Shown one piece after another: positions 7,116-13,767 of a DNA stretch of 20,385 nucleotides; position 1 is the first letter of the stretch, and each line of letters starts with the position of its first letter. The notes under the pieces are model-generated. The model made no database searches and was not told the origin of the DNA. It saw only the letters and a program-made list of their open reading frames with translations. This DNA is from UBA7236 sp031372705 (GTDB lineage Bacteria > Bacteroidota > Bacteroidia > Chitinophagales > BACL12): assembly GCA_031372705.1 (NCBI GenBank), contig JANMLV010000130.1, forward strand, positions 1-20,385, read 5' to 3'. Made by a program: the position numbers and the translations under genes.

Positions 7116-8552
7116 ATGAGTAGCAACGATTATCAAACTGTGTGGGCAAATTGTCTGAAAATAATTAAGGACAATGTAAATCTTCAGAGTTTCAAAACCT
7201 GGTTTGAGCCGATTGAGCCGGTGAAATTGGAAGATGAGATTTTGACTATTTTAGTGCCAAGTCAATTTTTTTATGAATGGTTAGAAGAGCATTATGTAAC
7301 ATTATTAAGAAAAACAATTAAACGCGAATTAGGAAGTAACGCCCGGTTAGAGTACAGGATAGTAGTAGAAAACAGCTCAGGTAATAACTCGCCTTTTACT
7401 ATCGATTATCCAAATTACAATACCGGAAACAACAAGAACCCTGAAGTAGCAGCTCCGTTAGTTATGGGAACAAGCATCAAAAATCCGTTTGTAATACCCG
7501 GTTTGAAAAAAGTAAATATCGAATCAGGGTTGAACGCCAATTACAACTTCGACAATTTTATTGAGGGTGACTGTAATCGTTTGTGCAGAAGTGCCGGTTA
7601 TGCCGTTGCATCTAAGCCAGGTGGTACTGCCTTTAATCCTTTAGTAATTTACGGTGCAACAGGCTTAGGAAAAAGTCACCTTGCACAGTCAATTGGTAAC
7701 GAGGTTAAACAGAACTTTCCAAACAAAACGGTTTTGTATACCAATGCTGAACGTTTTACGAATCAGTTTATTGAATCGTTGAAAAACAATTCGGTTAATG
7801 ATTTCGTGCATTTCTATCAATTAATAGATGTACTTATTATAGATGATATTCATTTCTTTGCCAACAAAGCAAAAACACAGGATATTTTCTTCCATATCTT
7901 CAATCATTTACACCAAGAGAGCAAACAAATCATTCTTACGAGTGATCGTCCTCCGCGCGACCTTGAAGGCGTTGAAGAGCGTTTGTTAAGCCGTTTCAAA
8001 TGGGGATTGAGTGCCGATTTACAAGCACCAGATTTCGAAACACGCGTAGCAATACTTGAAAAGAAAATGTATGCTGATGGTATTGAATTACCTAAAGATG
8101 TTGTTGAATTTGTTGCTTATAACATCACCAACAACGTTCGTGAGCTTGAAGGAGCGCTTGTTTCTTTACTTGCACAAGCATCGCTTAATAAAAAACAGAT
8201 TGACCTTGATTTAGCAAAGAAAATCGTTAAAAATTTCGTGAAAAACATGTCGCGCGAAGTTTCTATCGACTTCATCCAAAAGGCAGTTTGCGATTATTTT
8301 GAGGTTCCGGTTGATAAATTGAAGGAGAAAACCCGCAAACGTCAGGTTGTGCAGGCTCGTCAGCTAAGCATGTATTTATCTAAAAACTTCACCAAACATT
8401 CGCTAAAAGCCATTGGTAAGCATTTCGGTGGTCGTGATCACTCAACGGTTATCCATAGCTGCCAGGCCATCCAAAACTTGATGGATACCGACACTAAGTT
8501 CAAAGAAAGCGTTGATGACCTACAAAAGAAGATTCAAATGAGCATTTCCTAA
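7116..8552 (+). CDS. dnaA: Chromosomal replication initiator protein DnaA
   Basis: The 478-residue protein is a complete DnaA, the AAA+ ATPase that opens the chromosome origin. Domain I covers about 1-85. A short linker leads to domain III with Walker A GATGLGKSH (180-188), Walker B VLIIDD (239-244), sensor 1 IILTSDRPP (272-280), a box VII arginine (SRF, Arg293) and sensor 2 VRELEGAL (341-348). Domain IV carries the DNA-binding signature GGRDHSTVIHSC (438-449). Length is normal. It starts at ATG 7116 after a very AT-rich leader. A terminator follows at 8572-8605. No cluster of TTATCCACA boxes is visible nearby, so I do not call an origin here. It stands alone, without dnaN or recF, as is common in this phylum. 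Confidence 0.98.
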   Translation: MSSNDYQTVWANCLKIIKDNVNLQSFKTWFEPIEPVKLEDEILTILVPSQFFYEWLEEHYVTLLRKTIKRELGSNARLEYRIVVENSSGNNSPFTIDYPNYNTGNNKNPEVAAPLVMGTSIKNPFVIPGLKKVNIESGLNANYNFDNFIEGDCNRLCRSAGYAVASKPGGTAFNPLVIYGATGLGKSHLAQSIGNEVKQNFPNKTVLYTNAERFTNQFIESLKNNSVNDFVHFYQLIDVLIIDDIHFFANKAKTQDIFFHIFNHLHQESKQIILTSDRPPRDLEGVEERLLSRFKWGLSADLQAPDFETRVAILEKKMYADGIELPKDVVEFVAYNITNNVRELEGALVSLLAQASLNKKQIDLDLAKKIVKNFVKNMSREVSIDFIQKAVCDYFEVPVDKLKEKTRKRQVVQARQLSMYLSKNFTKHSLKAIGKHFGGRDHSTVIHSCQAIQNLMDTDTKFKESVDDLQKKIQMSIS

Positions 8553-8571
8553 TGCTTGAAACCTATACTGT

Positions 8572-8605
8572 AAATGCCTTCCAAGTTGGGAGGCATTTAT
8601 TTTTT
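8572..8605 (+). terminator. Intrinsic terminator of dnaA
   Basis: AAATGCCTTCC pairs with GGGAGGCATTT (one G-U) around a five-base loop, followed by A and six T. It begins 20 bases after the dnaA stop. Confidence 0.87.
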
Positions 8606-8647
8606 AACTGAATGTGCTTTTTTTTAGGATAAAAAAAAGCGTTTTAT

Positions 8648-8655
8648 TACCTTTG
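8648..8655 (+). promoter_or_regulatory. Candidate -7 box TACCTTTG of the tRNA operon
   Basis: This is a full match to TANNTTTG between the dnaA terminator and the tRNA-Ser gene, about 95 bases before the tRNA. No clear TTG lies 19 bases upstream. Confidence 0.55.
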
Positions 8656-8750
8656 CCGTCCTTTCGATAATGTGTCAGCAATGAACAGGGCAGAAAGGGC
8701 TTGTTCTTTAAGGGTTTTGAGGAAACAAATTAACTTAAACTATATTACCC

Positions 8751-8840
8751 GGTGAGGTGGGTGAGTGGCTTAAACCAGTAGTTTGCTAAACTGCCGTACT
8801 GGAAACGGTACCGAGAGTTCGAATCTCTCCCTCACCGCCA
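8751..8840 (+). tRNA. tRNA-Ser (GCT anticodon)
   Basis: The acceptor stem GGTGAGG/CCTCACC has discriminator G and an encoded CCA (8838-8840). The anticodon stem GTAGT/ACTGC holds the loop TTGCTAA with anticodon GCT, reading AGC and AGU. A long variable arm (GTACTGG-AAA-CGGTACC type) marks it as class II, and the T-arm is GAGAG-TTCGAAT-CTCTC. It is followed 21 bases later by tRNA-Pro, probably in one transcript. Confidence 0.97.
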
Positions 8841-8861
8841 CCTATTAAATAATTACCCGTT

Positions 8862-8936
8862 CGGGGCGTAGTTCAGCCCGGTTAGAATGCCTGCTTTGGG
8901 AGCAGGAGGCCGCTGGTTCGAATCCAGCCGCCCCGA
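8862..8936 (+). tRNA. tRNA-Pro (TGG anticodon)
   Basis: The acceptor stem is CGGGGCG/CGCCCCG with discriminator A at 8936. The anticodon stem CCTGC/GCAGG encloses TTTGGGA, anticodon TGG. The T-arm is GCTGG-TTCGAAT-CCAGC. CCA is not encoded (CGT follows), unlike in the neighbouring tRNA-Ser gene. A strong terminator follows directly. Confidence 0.97.
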
Positions 8937-8942
8937 CGTAGA

Positions 8943-8972
8943 AACCATCAACGAAGTTGATGGTTTTTTTTT
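8943..8972 (+). terminator. Intrinsic terminator of the tRNA operon
   Basis: A perfect stem AACCATCAAC/GTTGATGGTT with loop GAA is followed by a run of T to 8972. It is duplicated at 9085-9112. Confidence 0.93.
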
Positions 8973-8990
8973 GTACCAAAAAGTTCAAGG

Positions 8991-9077
8991 ACGGTTAGAA
9001 GGTCCCGCCTAAAAGCGGGAAGGCCGCTGGTTCCCTGCCCGACTTGCGTCAGCAGGCGGGGAATCCAGCCGCCCCGA
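8991..9077 (+). pseudogene. tRNA-Pro-derived pseudogene with a 27-bp hairpin insertion in the T-loop
   Basis: This copies the tRNA-Pro gene from the D-loop CGGTTAGAA (8992-9000) to the 3' acceptor strand CGCCCCG (9070-9076). The 5' acceptor strand and D-stem are missing. The anticodon arm has changed to CCCGC-CTAAAA-GCGGG, with no TGG anticodon. A 27-bp insertion at 9034-9060 splits TTC from GAATCC in the T-loop. It is itself a hairpin (CCTGC ... GAC-TTGC-GTC ... GCAGG). The copy cannot give a functional tRNA. The unit lies downstream of the parental gene's terminator, offset by 113 bp. Confidence 0.85.
9034..9060. repeat. 27-bp palindromic insertion
   Basis: Outer arms are CCTGC (9034-9038) and GCAGG (9052-9056); inner arms are GAC (9041-9043) and GTC (9048-9050) around TTGC. 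The core CCGACTTGCGTC resembles short palindromic repeats I associate with Bacteroidota intergenic DNA. That association is from memory and unverified. Confidence 0.6.
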
Positions 9078-9084
9078 CGTAGAG

Positions 9085-9112
9085 ACCATCAACGAAGTTG
9101 ATGGTTTTTTTT
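9085..9112 (+). terminator. Duplicated copy of the tRNA operon terminator
   Basis: ACCATCAAC-GAA-GTTGATGGT is followed by eight T. It is almost identical to the terminator at 8943-8972 and was carried along in the tandem duplication of the tRNA-Pro 3' unit. Confidence 0.85.
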
Positions 9113-9114
9113 GT

Positions 9115-9170
9115 GCCAAAAATTCAAGGATAGTTAGCATGTGCTGCTCAAAAAGTGGAAGGCCGCTTCT
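9115..9170 (+). repeat. Third, decayed copy of the tRNA-Pro spacer unit
   Basis: CCAAAAATTCAAGGA, then AGTTAGCATG, and GGAAGGCCGCTT line up in order with 8977-9030 of the previous unit. The rest of the unit is lost. Together with the parental gene and the first pseudogene copy this makes three successive units. The remaining bases to the hip operon (9171-9456) hold no gene that I can see. Confidence 0.65.
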
Positions 9171-9387
9171 GCTTTCATCACGCACACTGCAACATCGCTG
9201 AAACCCTTTTGTTGGTAGCCTTTTTTGCAAATTAGGTGCCCTTCATAATTTTAAGCTGTGTTTATTTGAAAGAAACTGAACAAATCCGACAGCATAAGTA
9301 TTCAAATAATTAAGAAAAATAGGAGGAAGTTTGGTTTTGAAAATACTATTGGGAGTTCATCCTATTTATTGCAATAAACGAGATAAA

Positions 9388-9423
9388 ATTTTCATTTATT
9401 GATGGTAAAGTAAAAATGAAAAT
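9388..9423 (-). terminator. Possible AT-only terminator of the hip operon
   Basis: ATTTTCATTT (9388-9397) and AAATGAAAAT (9414-9423) form a perfect 10-bp inverted repeat with a 16-base loop, followed on the minus strand by a TTTTAT stretch. It lies 34 bases beyond the end of the kinase gene. The stem is AT-only and weak. Confidence 0.3.
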
Positions 9424-9456
9424 CAGTTTGCAGCGTCTTGCCGGTTTACATTCGTT

Positions 9457-10488
9457 TCAAATTTTATTGCTGTATGAATTGTTTAACATTTTTAACCGAT
9501 CAAGATAATGGTCTTTGTAAAGTTGTTTTACCGAGTCACTTAAAAATGAATGGTCTATAAGTATTTCTGTTAATTTGTTCGCTACGCGATATTTATCTAA
9601 TATTTTTTTAACACGGCTCTCTATCATACCAATCTTCTGCCCAAAATAATAGAAATCATCGTAGGCATAATATCCCAGCACTTGGTAACTTTCGCTTTCA
9701 AAATCAGTTTTATATAATCCGTCTTCCAATGCAAAAAAAGTGTCTGCCGGAATATGAACGGCGGTATTAACTAAGTCATATGCCGGACTGAGTAAATAAT
9801 CGTTGCTGTTGGTTTGCTGCAATGAGAAGTTTTTTAAATGAGCGTCGCCATTGCTAAAAAGAAAATTGAAAAGAATGCGCTCAAAATATTTTTCGACTTC
9901 AACAGGAAAGGCTGCAACGAATTTTTTCATGGTGACGGCAACATCTAAATAGCTGCCATTACTTCGATAATTGTCCCCATCTTTTTGTTTTGATGTTCCT
10001 GTTAATGAAGCAAAATCTTCCTGTGCTATTTTACTACCGTCAATTTTGCGGTCAAATCTTTTTGTAATGTAAGCCGGTTCGCCATTTTTGAAAAAAATTA
10101 ATGCACATGCTGCAGTATTTATTTTGTATGCCTGCTTTGCTATTTGCATGGTAACGTGTTCGTTGGCAGGTAATTCTTCTGCTTTGCTAAAATGGGGTCG
10201 AGAAGGAATTGGTTTTAATATATATTGTCCAATTTCTCCGGGTTGTGTAAGCCGTAATTTATTTTTTTCTAACAGCAATGATTGTTTAAATTGCGCACCG
10301 CTCACAGAAATAATTTTACTGTTTTGCCTGAATTGTTCAGCAACTTCTTCATTTATTTCCGGCGCATCAAAATCCAAAATATGACTTACTTTTTTACTGT
10401 AGAACATATTTCGAATAGCCGATGGACTATATGTGTTATAGCCATCAGCTAAGGTTGCGGGACAGTATTTTAATGCAGCAAGATTCAT
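9457..10488 (-). CDS. HipT-like serine/threonine kinase toxin (HipA core kinase domain)
   Basis: The 343-residue protein is the kinase body of HipA without its N-terminal subdomain. HipA and HipT are toxins that phosphorylate aminoacyl-tRNA synthetases (GltX and TrpS respectively in E. coli). Visible motifs are a glycine-rich loop SVSGAQFK (61-68) with two serines at 61 and 63, like the autophosphorylated S-x-S loop of HipT; the ATP-binding lysine in ITKRFDR (Lys143); the catalytic loop NGDAHLKN (213-220, Asp215, Asn220); and the metal-binding Asp238 in SPAYDLV. All active-site residues appear intact, so it is probably catalytic. The start overlaps the end of the preceding HipS-like gene by four bases. 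Target unknown. HipS plus HipT lengths (109 and 343) add up to about one HipA. Confidence 0.9.
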   Translation of the reverse strand: MNLAALKYCPATLADGYNTYSPSAIRNMFYSKKVSHILDFDAPEINEEVAEQFRQNSKIISVSGAQFKQSLLLEKNKLRLTQPGEIGQYILKPIPSRPHFSKAEELPANEHVTMQIAKQAYKINTAACALIFFKNGEPAYITKRFDRKIDGSKIAQEDFASLTGTSKQKDGDNYRSNGSYLDVAVTMKKFVAAFPVEVEKYFERILFNFLFSNGDAHLKNFSLQQTNSNDYLLSPAYDLVNTAVHIPADTFFALEDGLYKTDFESESYQVLGYYAYDDFYYFGQKIGMIESRVKKILDKYRVANKLTEILIDHSFLSDSVKQLYKDHYLDRLKMLNNSYSNKI

Positions 10489-10814
10489 AACTCAGATATC
10501 ATTTTTACAGTAATTGCTCCAATTGTATCGCTGGTAGCTGTGGCGGCTAATAAACTGAATACATCCCTTTGATCAATTTTCAGATATCGAGTTTGTATTT
10601 CAAGATTAGTTCCTTCTGCTATCATATTGCTGAAAAACGGGAACATAAATTCACTGGTATATTCTTTTTGTGTTTTTGGCAATGTCAAGCTAATTGCTGC
10701 TATATCCGGGTCATAATAATAGGCATCATCATACTGAAACAAGAATTTGTTCCGGTGCTCTTCGGTTAGTATTCCGGCCAATTTTCCATTGTTGTAAATT
10801 TCCAGTTTCCTCAT
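10485..10814 (-). CDS. HipS-like protein (HipA N-terminal subdomain)
   Basis: The 109-residue protein matches the N-subdomain 1 of HipA: an N-terminal strand with YNNGKLAGIL, the ISLTLPKT strand, then FPFFSNMIAEG (58-68, like the PFFDNLLPEG-type stretch of HipA) and a helical end containing DVFSLLAAT. In the described E. coli HipBST system the stand-alone HipS is the antitoxin and blocks the HipT active site; by analogy this product may neutralise the kinase. It contains no tryptophan, so the Trp-mediated contact described for E. coli HipS, as I recall it, cannot be conserved. ATGA-type four-base overlaps with genes on both sides imply strict translational coupling. Confidence 0.85.
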   Translation of the reverse strand: MRKLEIYNNGKLAGILTEEHRNKFLFQYDDAYYYDPDIAAISLTLPKTQKEYTSEFMFPFFSNMIAEGTNLEIQTRYLKIDQRDVFSLLAATATSDTIGAITVKMISEL

Positions 10815-11020
10815 CTATTGGTTTTTACTTCGAGTTTCAGTTCCATTCCAAGTACTTCCACCAACTTGTTTAAAATATCTAATGTTGGATTACCCTGTCC
10901 CCTTTCAATTTTGTACAAGGTATTTGTACTGATTTTTGCTAGTTCTGCCAAGTAAGGTTGGGTGATGCCCAGCACTTTTCTGCGGTTTTTGATTGCTTCG
11001 CCTATGGTGTTTTCTAACAT
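10811..11020 (-). CDS. HipB-like XRE-family transcriptional regulator
   Basis: The 69-residue protein is a compact helix-turn-helix domain of the Cro/CI (XRE) type, covering about residues 7-62, with the typical pattern RRKVLGITQPYLAELAKIS then TLYKIERGQGNPTLDILNKL. It is the first gene of the operon and overlaps the next by four bases. HipB proteins dimerise and repress their own operon; the matching operator candidates lie directly upstream (11026-11155). It lacks the long C-terminal tail seen in some HipB proteins. Confidence 0.92.
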   Translation of the reverse strand: MLENTIGEAIKNRRKVLGITQPYLAELAKISTNTLYKIERGQGNPTLDILNKLVEVLGMELKLEVKTNR

Positions 11021-11025
11021 CTTAA

Positions 11026-11155
11026 TGTGATTTTACTATAAAATTAATGCAAAAGCATGAGTTTTGCAAGTAAAATCACAGTTTGGTGTGATTTTTGGCG
11101 TTAATCCCTAAATCTGAACCATAATTGGAGTTAAATCACACTTTAGTGTGATTTA
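11026..11155. promoter_or_regulatory. Candidate HipB operators: two AAATCACA-N6-TGTGATTT palindromes plus one half-site
   Basis: Operator 1 is at 11073-11094, operator 2 at 11133-11154; both have AAATCACA, six bases, TGTGATTT, and are 60 bp apart centre to centre. Operator 2 is nearly perfect, with 11-bp arms (11132-11155). A lone TGTGATTT half-site at 11026-11033 sits six bases from the hipB start and forms a 12-bp inverted repeat with 11069-11080. This is the expected layout for autorepression by a HipB dimer. No clear -7/-33 pair was identified. Confidence 0.75.
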
Positions 11156-11882
11156 CTTAATAGTTAATTTGTGAACTTATTTATGATACATATTGAAGTT
11201 AACGTAACCTTAAAAATCATTCCTAGATGTATCGTTAACAGCTGTTTCCGGTTTAAAATCCGTTGTTGCAATTGTTTAATGTGATATTTGAAAATTATTA
11301 ATTCACGCCTACGAAGTTATAATGCAATTACACCACAACACCAACTACGGCTTACGGGTGAATTGTAGTGAATTAATTTCTGCCTGCTCCCTGCTCTGCC
11401 GAATCTCCCGATTCTGCTGCGGCTCCTTGCGGATTCCATCCGCTTGTGGATTTATAATTATTGCACTAATTAAAAATATGTTGCAATTGGAAGCAACTAT
11501 TTTTATATTAATTATATGTTTATTCTTTTCATATTATACATTAAAATACAACCGGCTATTATGGATTGAGTTAACTGGAATATAAATAATTCTACTTTCG
11601 AATAATCCAACGATTAAACTCCGGGCCCATTATGCTTATATCATCGAAATACATTTGATGAATATCTAAATTTTAATTTTTCGTTTTAATGAATTGTTTG
11701 TAACCCAAAAACGAGTGTAAACGCATAAAGTCAAGCTGATTATTAAACGAAATACTAATCTAAAACTATTTCCTTTTCTGCGCACTAAATTGAAAGTTAT
11801 AATGTTATACTAAAAATGTTGTATCTTGAGTGAAATAACATTATTAATAAAATATTTAATGCAAACAAATAAATTGTAGTTT
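11156..11882. other. Non-coding region with repeat copy B
   Basis: No credible gene is visible. An open frame at 11322-11585 runs through the repeat modules and reads as low-quality hydrophobic sequence, so I do not call it. The region contains repeat modules at 11276-11485 and a 9-bp inverted repeat, TAATGTTAT (11800-11808) and ATAACATTA (11835-11843), upstream of the gene at 11883. Confidence 0.5.
11276..11485 (+). repeat. Dispersed intergenic repeat modules, copy B
   Basis: Module 2 (11276-11330, with AAAATTATTAATTCACG) comes first, then a CAACACCAACTACGGCTTACG segment related to 474-494, then module 1 (about 11391-11485) with hairpin GCGGAT-TCC-ATCCGC (11429-11443). The order is swapped relative to copy A at 187-337. 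Sequence agreement is roughly three quarters by eye, and the hairpin stem is conserved while its loop differs. Confidence 0.65.
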
Positions 11883-12092
11883 ATGAAAAAATTCGGAATA
11901 GTAATTATAGTAATTGGCATACTAATGCTAGTTTTTACACAAATTAATTTTAAAAGGAAAGTAAATGTTGTAGACCTTGGGGATGTTGAAATAAATAGAA
12001 ACAAAACCGAACATGTTACATGGCCAATTTATGCTGGTGGATTTGTAATACTCGCAGGAATTGGCATGTTAGCTTTTAATACTAAAAAGTAA
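11883..12092 (+). CDS. Small two-helix inner membrane protein
   Basis: The 69-residue protein has two hydrophobic segments (about 4-20 and 48-65) joined by a polar loop containing VVDLGDVEINRNKTEH. The layout, with a VVDLG-ei loop between helices, resembles small uncharacterised Bacteroidota membrane proteins. Codon use looks like the neighbours, and a homolog-like pattern supports reality. It starts at ATG 11883. The following gene is only 28 bases away on the same strand, so the two are probably co-transcribed. Function unknown. Confidence 0.75.
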   Translation: MKKFGIVIIVIGILMLVFTQINFKRKVNVVDLGDVEINRNKTEHVTWPIYAGGFVILAGIGMLAFNTKK

Positions 12093-12120
12093 ATCTATTT
12101 GTTAATTAAATGCTTAATTT

Positions 12121-12453
12121 ATGAACAAGCCGATCGAAATGACTACACTTTCAGGTGTATTGGAACACTTAAGGGTAAGGCGATACGACAATGAATTTAT
12201 AATTACCGCTGCCGGGTTCGATGCCGGGAAAGGCAAAGCGTATTTGCCGGAACAACTCAAAATTATAAAGACATACAGATTTGAAGGTGATTCAAATCCT
12301 GACGATAATAGCGTGTTATATCTTATTGAAGCAAATGATGGTTTAATAGGCTACAGTATCGATGCCTATGGCGCTTACAGCAATCATGAAGATGATGGTT
12401 ATGCTGAATTTATTAAACACATACCGGTTGAACATAAAGAAACATTATTTTAA
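12121..12453 (+). CDS. Small conserved Bacteroidota protein of unknown function
   Basis: The 110-residue soluble protein carries the family pattern TLSGVLEHLRVRRYDNEF, then YRFEGDSNPDDNSVLYLIE and DGLIGYSIDAYGAYS. I recognise this as a small family widespread in Bacteroidota, which automatic pipelines sometimes label phosphoribosylpyrophosphate synthetase. That label is not supported here: the protein is about a third of a PRPP synthetase and lacks the PRPP-binding loop. A conserved acidic, aromatic core suggests a compact alpha/beta fold. It lies 28 bases downstream of the small membrane protein gene. Confidence 0.8.
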   Translation: MNKPIEMTTLSGVLEHLRVRRYDNEFIITAAGFDAGKGKAYLPEQLKIIKTYRFEGDSNPDDNSVLYLIEANDGLIGYSIDAYGAYSNHEDDGYAEFIKHIPVEHKETLF

Positions 12454-12621
12454 TCAACCTAAAGGATATACATTAATTTATTGTTATTGATTATAATGTA
12501 AAACAACTTGATTAAGAGCCTTAAGGTAGGGGGCAGACTTGTGGATGTGTAAATGCTAAAACTAGTAGCAACCTTTTTAAATGTTTTGCATTAAGCTGTA
12601 GGTTTCGTTTTATTGATTTCA

Positions 12622-13059
12622 TTAAAATATACCATCTACCCGCTCTTTTTTATTTTTGAATAAATTTAGAGCAGCTTCTTTGTGTTCAGCTATGCTTTTA
12701 GAGAGTATAAATTTGGCGGCGCTTCCGACTCCATAACCAACTATCGATTTAATTAATACTTTTCTCACACCACCGGGTAATAGACCGCCGGAAACAATGG
12801 CTGCAACAGGCGCAATTAATTTGGCAATTTTTGCGCCCGGAATATTTTCGCTATTATCACTTTTTAATAAAGTAAAGCTTTGTTTTATTCGATTTACTTT
12901 TTGAATTACATCAACCAGTGGCTTAAAATTGTCGGTAATTTCTAAATACTGTTTTCTGATTTCCGATTCTAATTCACGCGCCTCTTTGCGCAATGCTAAA
13001 CGTTCCGTGCGGAGTGCTTCAATACTGTCAATTTTTGTGTTGTTAGGCTGCTTCATCAT
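12622..13059 (-). CDS. Coiled-coil/hydrophobic protein of unknown function, third gene of the YtxH operon
   Basis: The 145-residue protein has a strongly charged helical N-terminal half (about 10-50, probable coiled coil) and a glycine- and alanine-rich hydrophobic stretch at about 76-118 (IAKLIAPVAAIVSGGLLPGG onward), followed by a charged tail. It probably associates with the inner membrane. Its start overlaps the end of the holin-like gene by 17 bases; a second Met codon lies immediately after the first. No named family recognised. Confidence 0.75.
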   Translation of the reverse strand: MMKQPNNTKIDSIEALRTERLALRKEARELESEIRKQYLEITDNFKPLVDVIQKVNRIKQSFTLLKSDNSENIPGAKIAKLIAPVAAIVSGGLLPGGVRKVLIKSIVGYGVGSAAKFILSKSIAEHKEAALNLFKNKKERVDGIF

Positions 13060-13420
13060 TATCGTCGTTTGAAAAGTCTTGAATTAATCGTGAGGCAATT
13101 TTGGTTTTAAGGTTGCCTTTTACAAGCATAAATACAATTAAGGTTATGCATAAATAGCCACCCGCAACAATAAAATAACCGAGCATTTCATTTTGTAAAA
13201 TACCGCTTAGCCATCTCGCTGTACCTAAACCAATGAAAAGAACTGTGAGGAATGCAAATACCAGCAGGATTGATGTTGTGATGAAATTAGATAAGGCGAA
13301 CGCAACCTTATCGGTTACGTTCAGCCTTATAATCTGTAAACGAACATCTGCATATGCTTTTAAATCATCACCGAGATCGTGTAATGTGGTATTATCCTTA
13401 TTAATGTCTGCAGATTTCAT
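13043..13420 (-). CDS. Holin-like (DUF1469/holin-X type) membrane protein
   Basis: The 125-residue protein has a charged helical N-terminus (1-35, with DDLKAYADVRLQIIRLNVTDK), two transmembrane segments (about 40-68 and 82-102) and a charged C-terminus. This matches the family annotated as phage holin superfamily III / Actinobacterial Holin-X, which in Bacteroidota is usually a chromosomal envelope protein and not a lysis holin. There are no phage genes around it. It overlaps the YtxH gene by four bases and the next gene by 17, so the trio is one operon. Confidence 0.83.
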   Translation of the reverse strand: MKSADINKDNTTLHDLGDDLKAYADVRLQIIRLNVTDKVAFALSNFITTSILLVFAFLTVLFIGLGTARWLSGILQNEMLGYFIVAGGYLCITLIVFMLVKGNLKTKIASRLIQDFSNDDNDEAA

Positions 13421-13767
13421 AGTTGATTCACGGCGTGTTTGCCGTTTTCGTGAATTTTATTCGATTCGCGCTGCGTTCTGTCAATAGCGTCGAGCACCTT
13501 TTGTTTGCCTTCATCTTTCATGTCAGTTAACGCATGCATAATACTGTCCTTTAATGAAATGCCTTTTCCTTTCATTTCATCTGCTTTACTCCTTAACTCA
13601 TCAAACTCATTAATAATCGATTCTTTAATATCATCGCTTACTTCGTTTAATGCTTTGCTGATTTGTTTTCTAAGCTTGTCGTTTTTTTCAGACGCAAACC
13701 AATAACCTAAAGCTGCACCTGCGCCAATGCCGGCCAATAGTGCTAATACTGTTGTTTTGTTATTCAT
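13417..13767 (-). CDS. YtxH domain-containing protein
   Basis: The 116-residue protein begins with a glycine/alanine-rich membrane segment (about 6-25, ALLAGIGAGAALGYWFA) directly followed by SEKNDKLRKQISK and a long amphipathic helical tail. This is the YtxH family layout, general-stress-associated in Bacillus. It is the first gene of a three-gene minus-strand operon with holin-like and coiled-coil partners, a combination seen in many Bacteroidota. A role in envelope stress is inferred only. Confidence 0.87.
   Translation of the reverse strand: MNNKTTVLALLAGIGAGAALGYWFASEKNDKLRKQISKALNEVSDDIKESIINEFDELRSKADEMKGKGISLKDSIMHALTDMKDEGKQKVLDAIDRTQRESNKIHENGKHAVNQL

Noticed and set aside
7037..8750. 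Replication origin next to dnaA
   Set aside because: No cluster of TTATCCACA-type boxes or AT-rich unwinding repeats was found; a single TTATCCATA lies inside dnaA, and scattered TTGTGGAT matches elsewhere are too few.
9009..9230. Minus-strand open frame of 73 codons over the tRNA-Pro-derived repeats
   Set aside because: It is composed of the antisense of tRNA and terminator copies; no protein-like pattern or start context.
11322..11585. Plus-strand open frame of 87 codons
   Set aside because: It runs through the dispersed repeat modules, and copy A at 187-337 does not keep the frame. The hydrophobic end reflects AT-rich DNA.
13043..13420. Phage lysis holin
   Set aside because: Two-helix holin-X/DUF1469 proteins are common chromosomal envelope proteins. 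No endolysin or phage structural gene is nearby, and the partner is YtxH.
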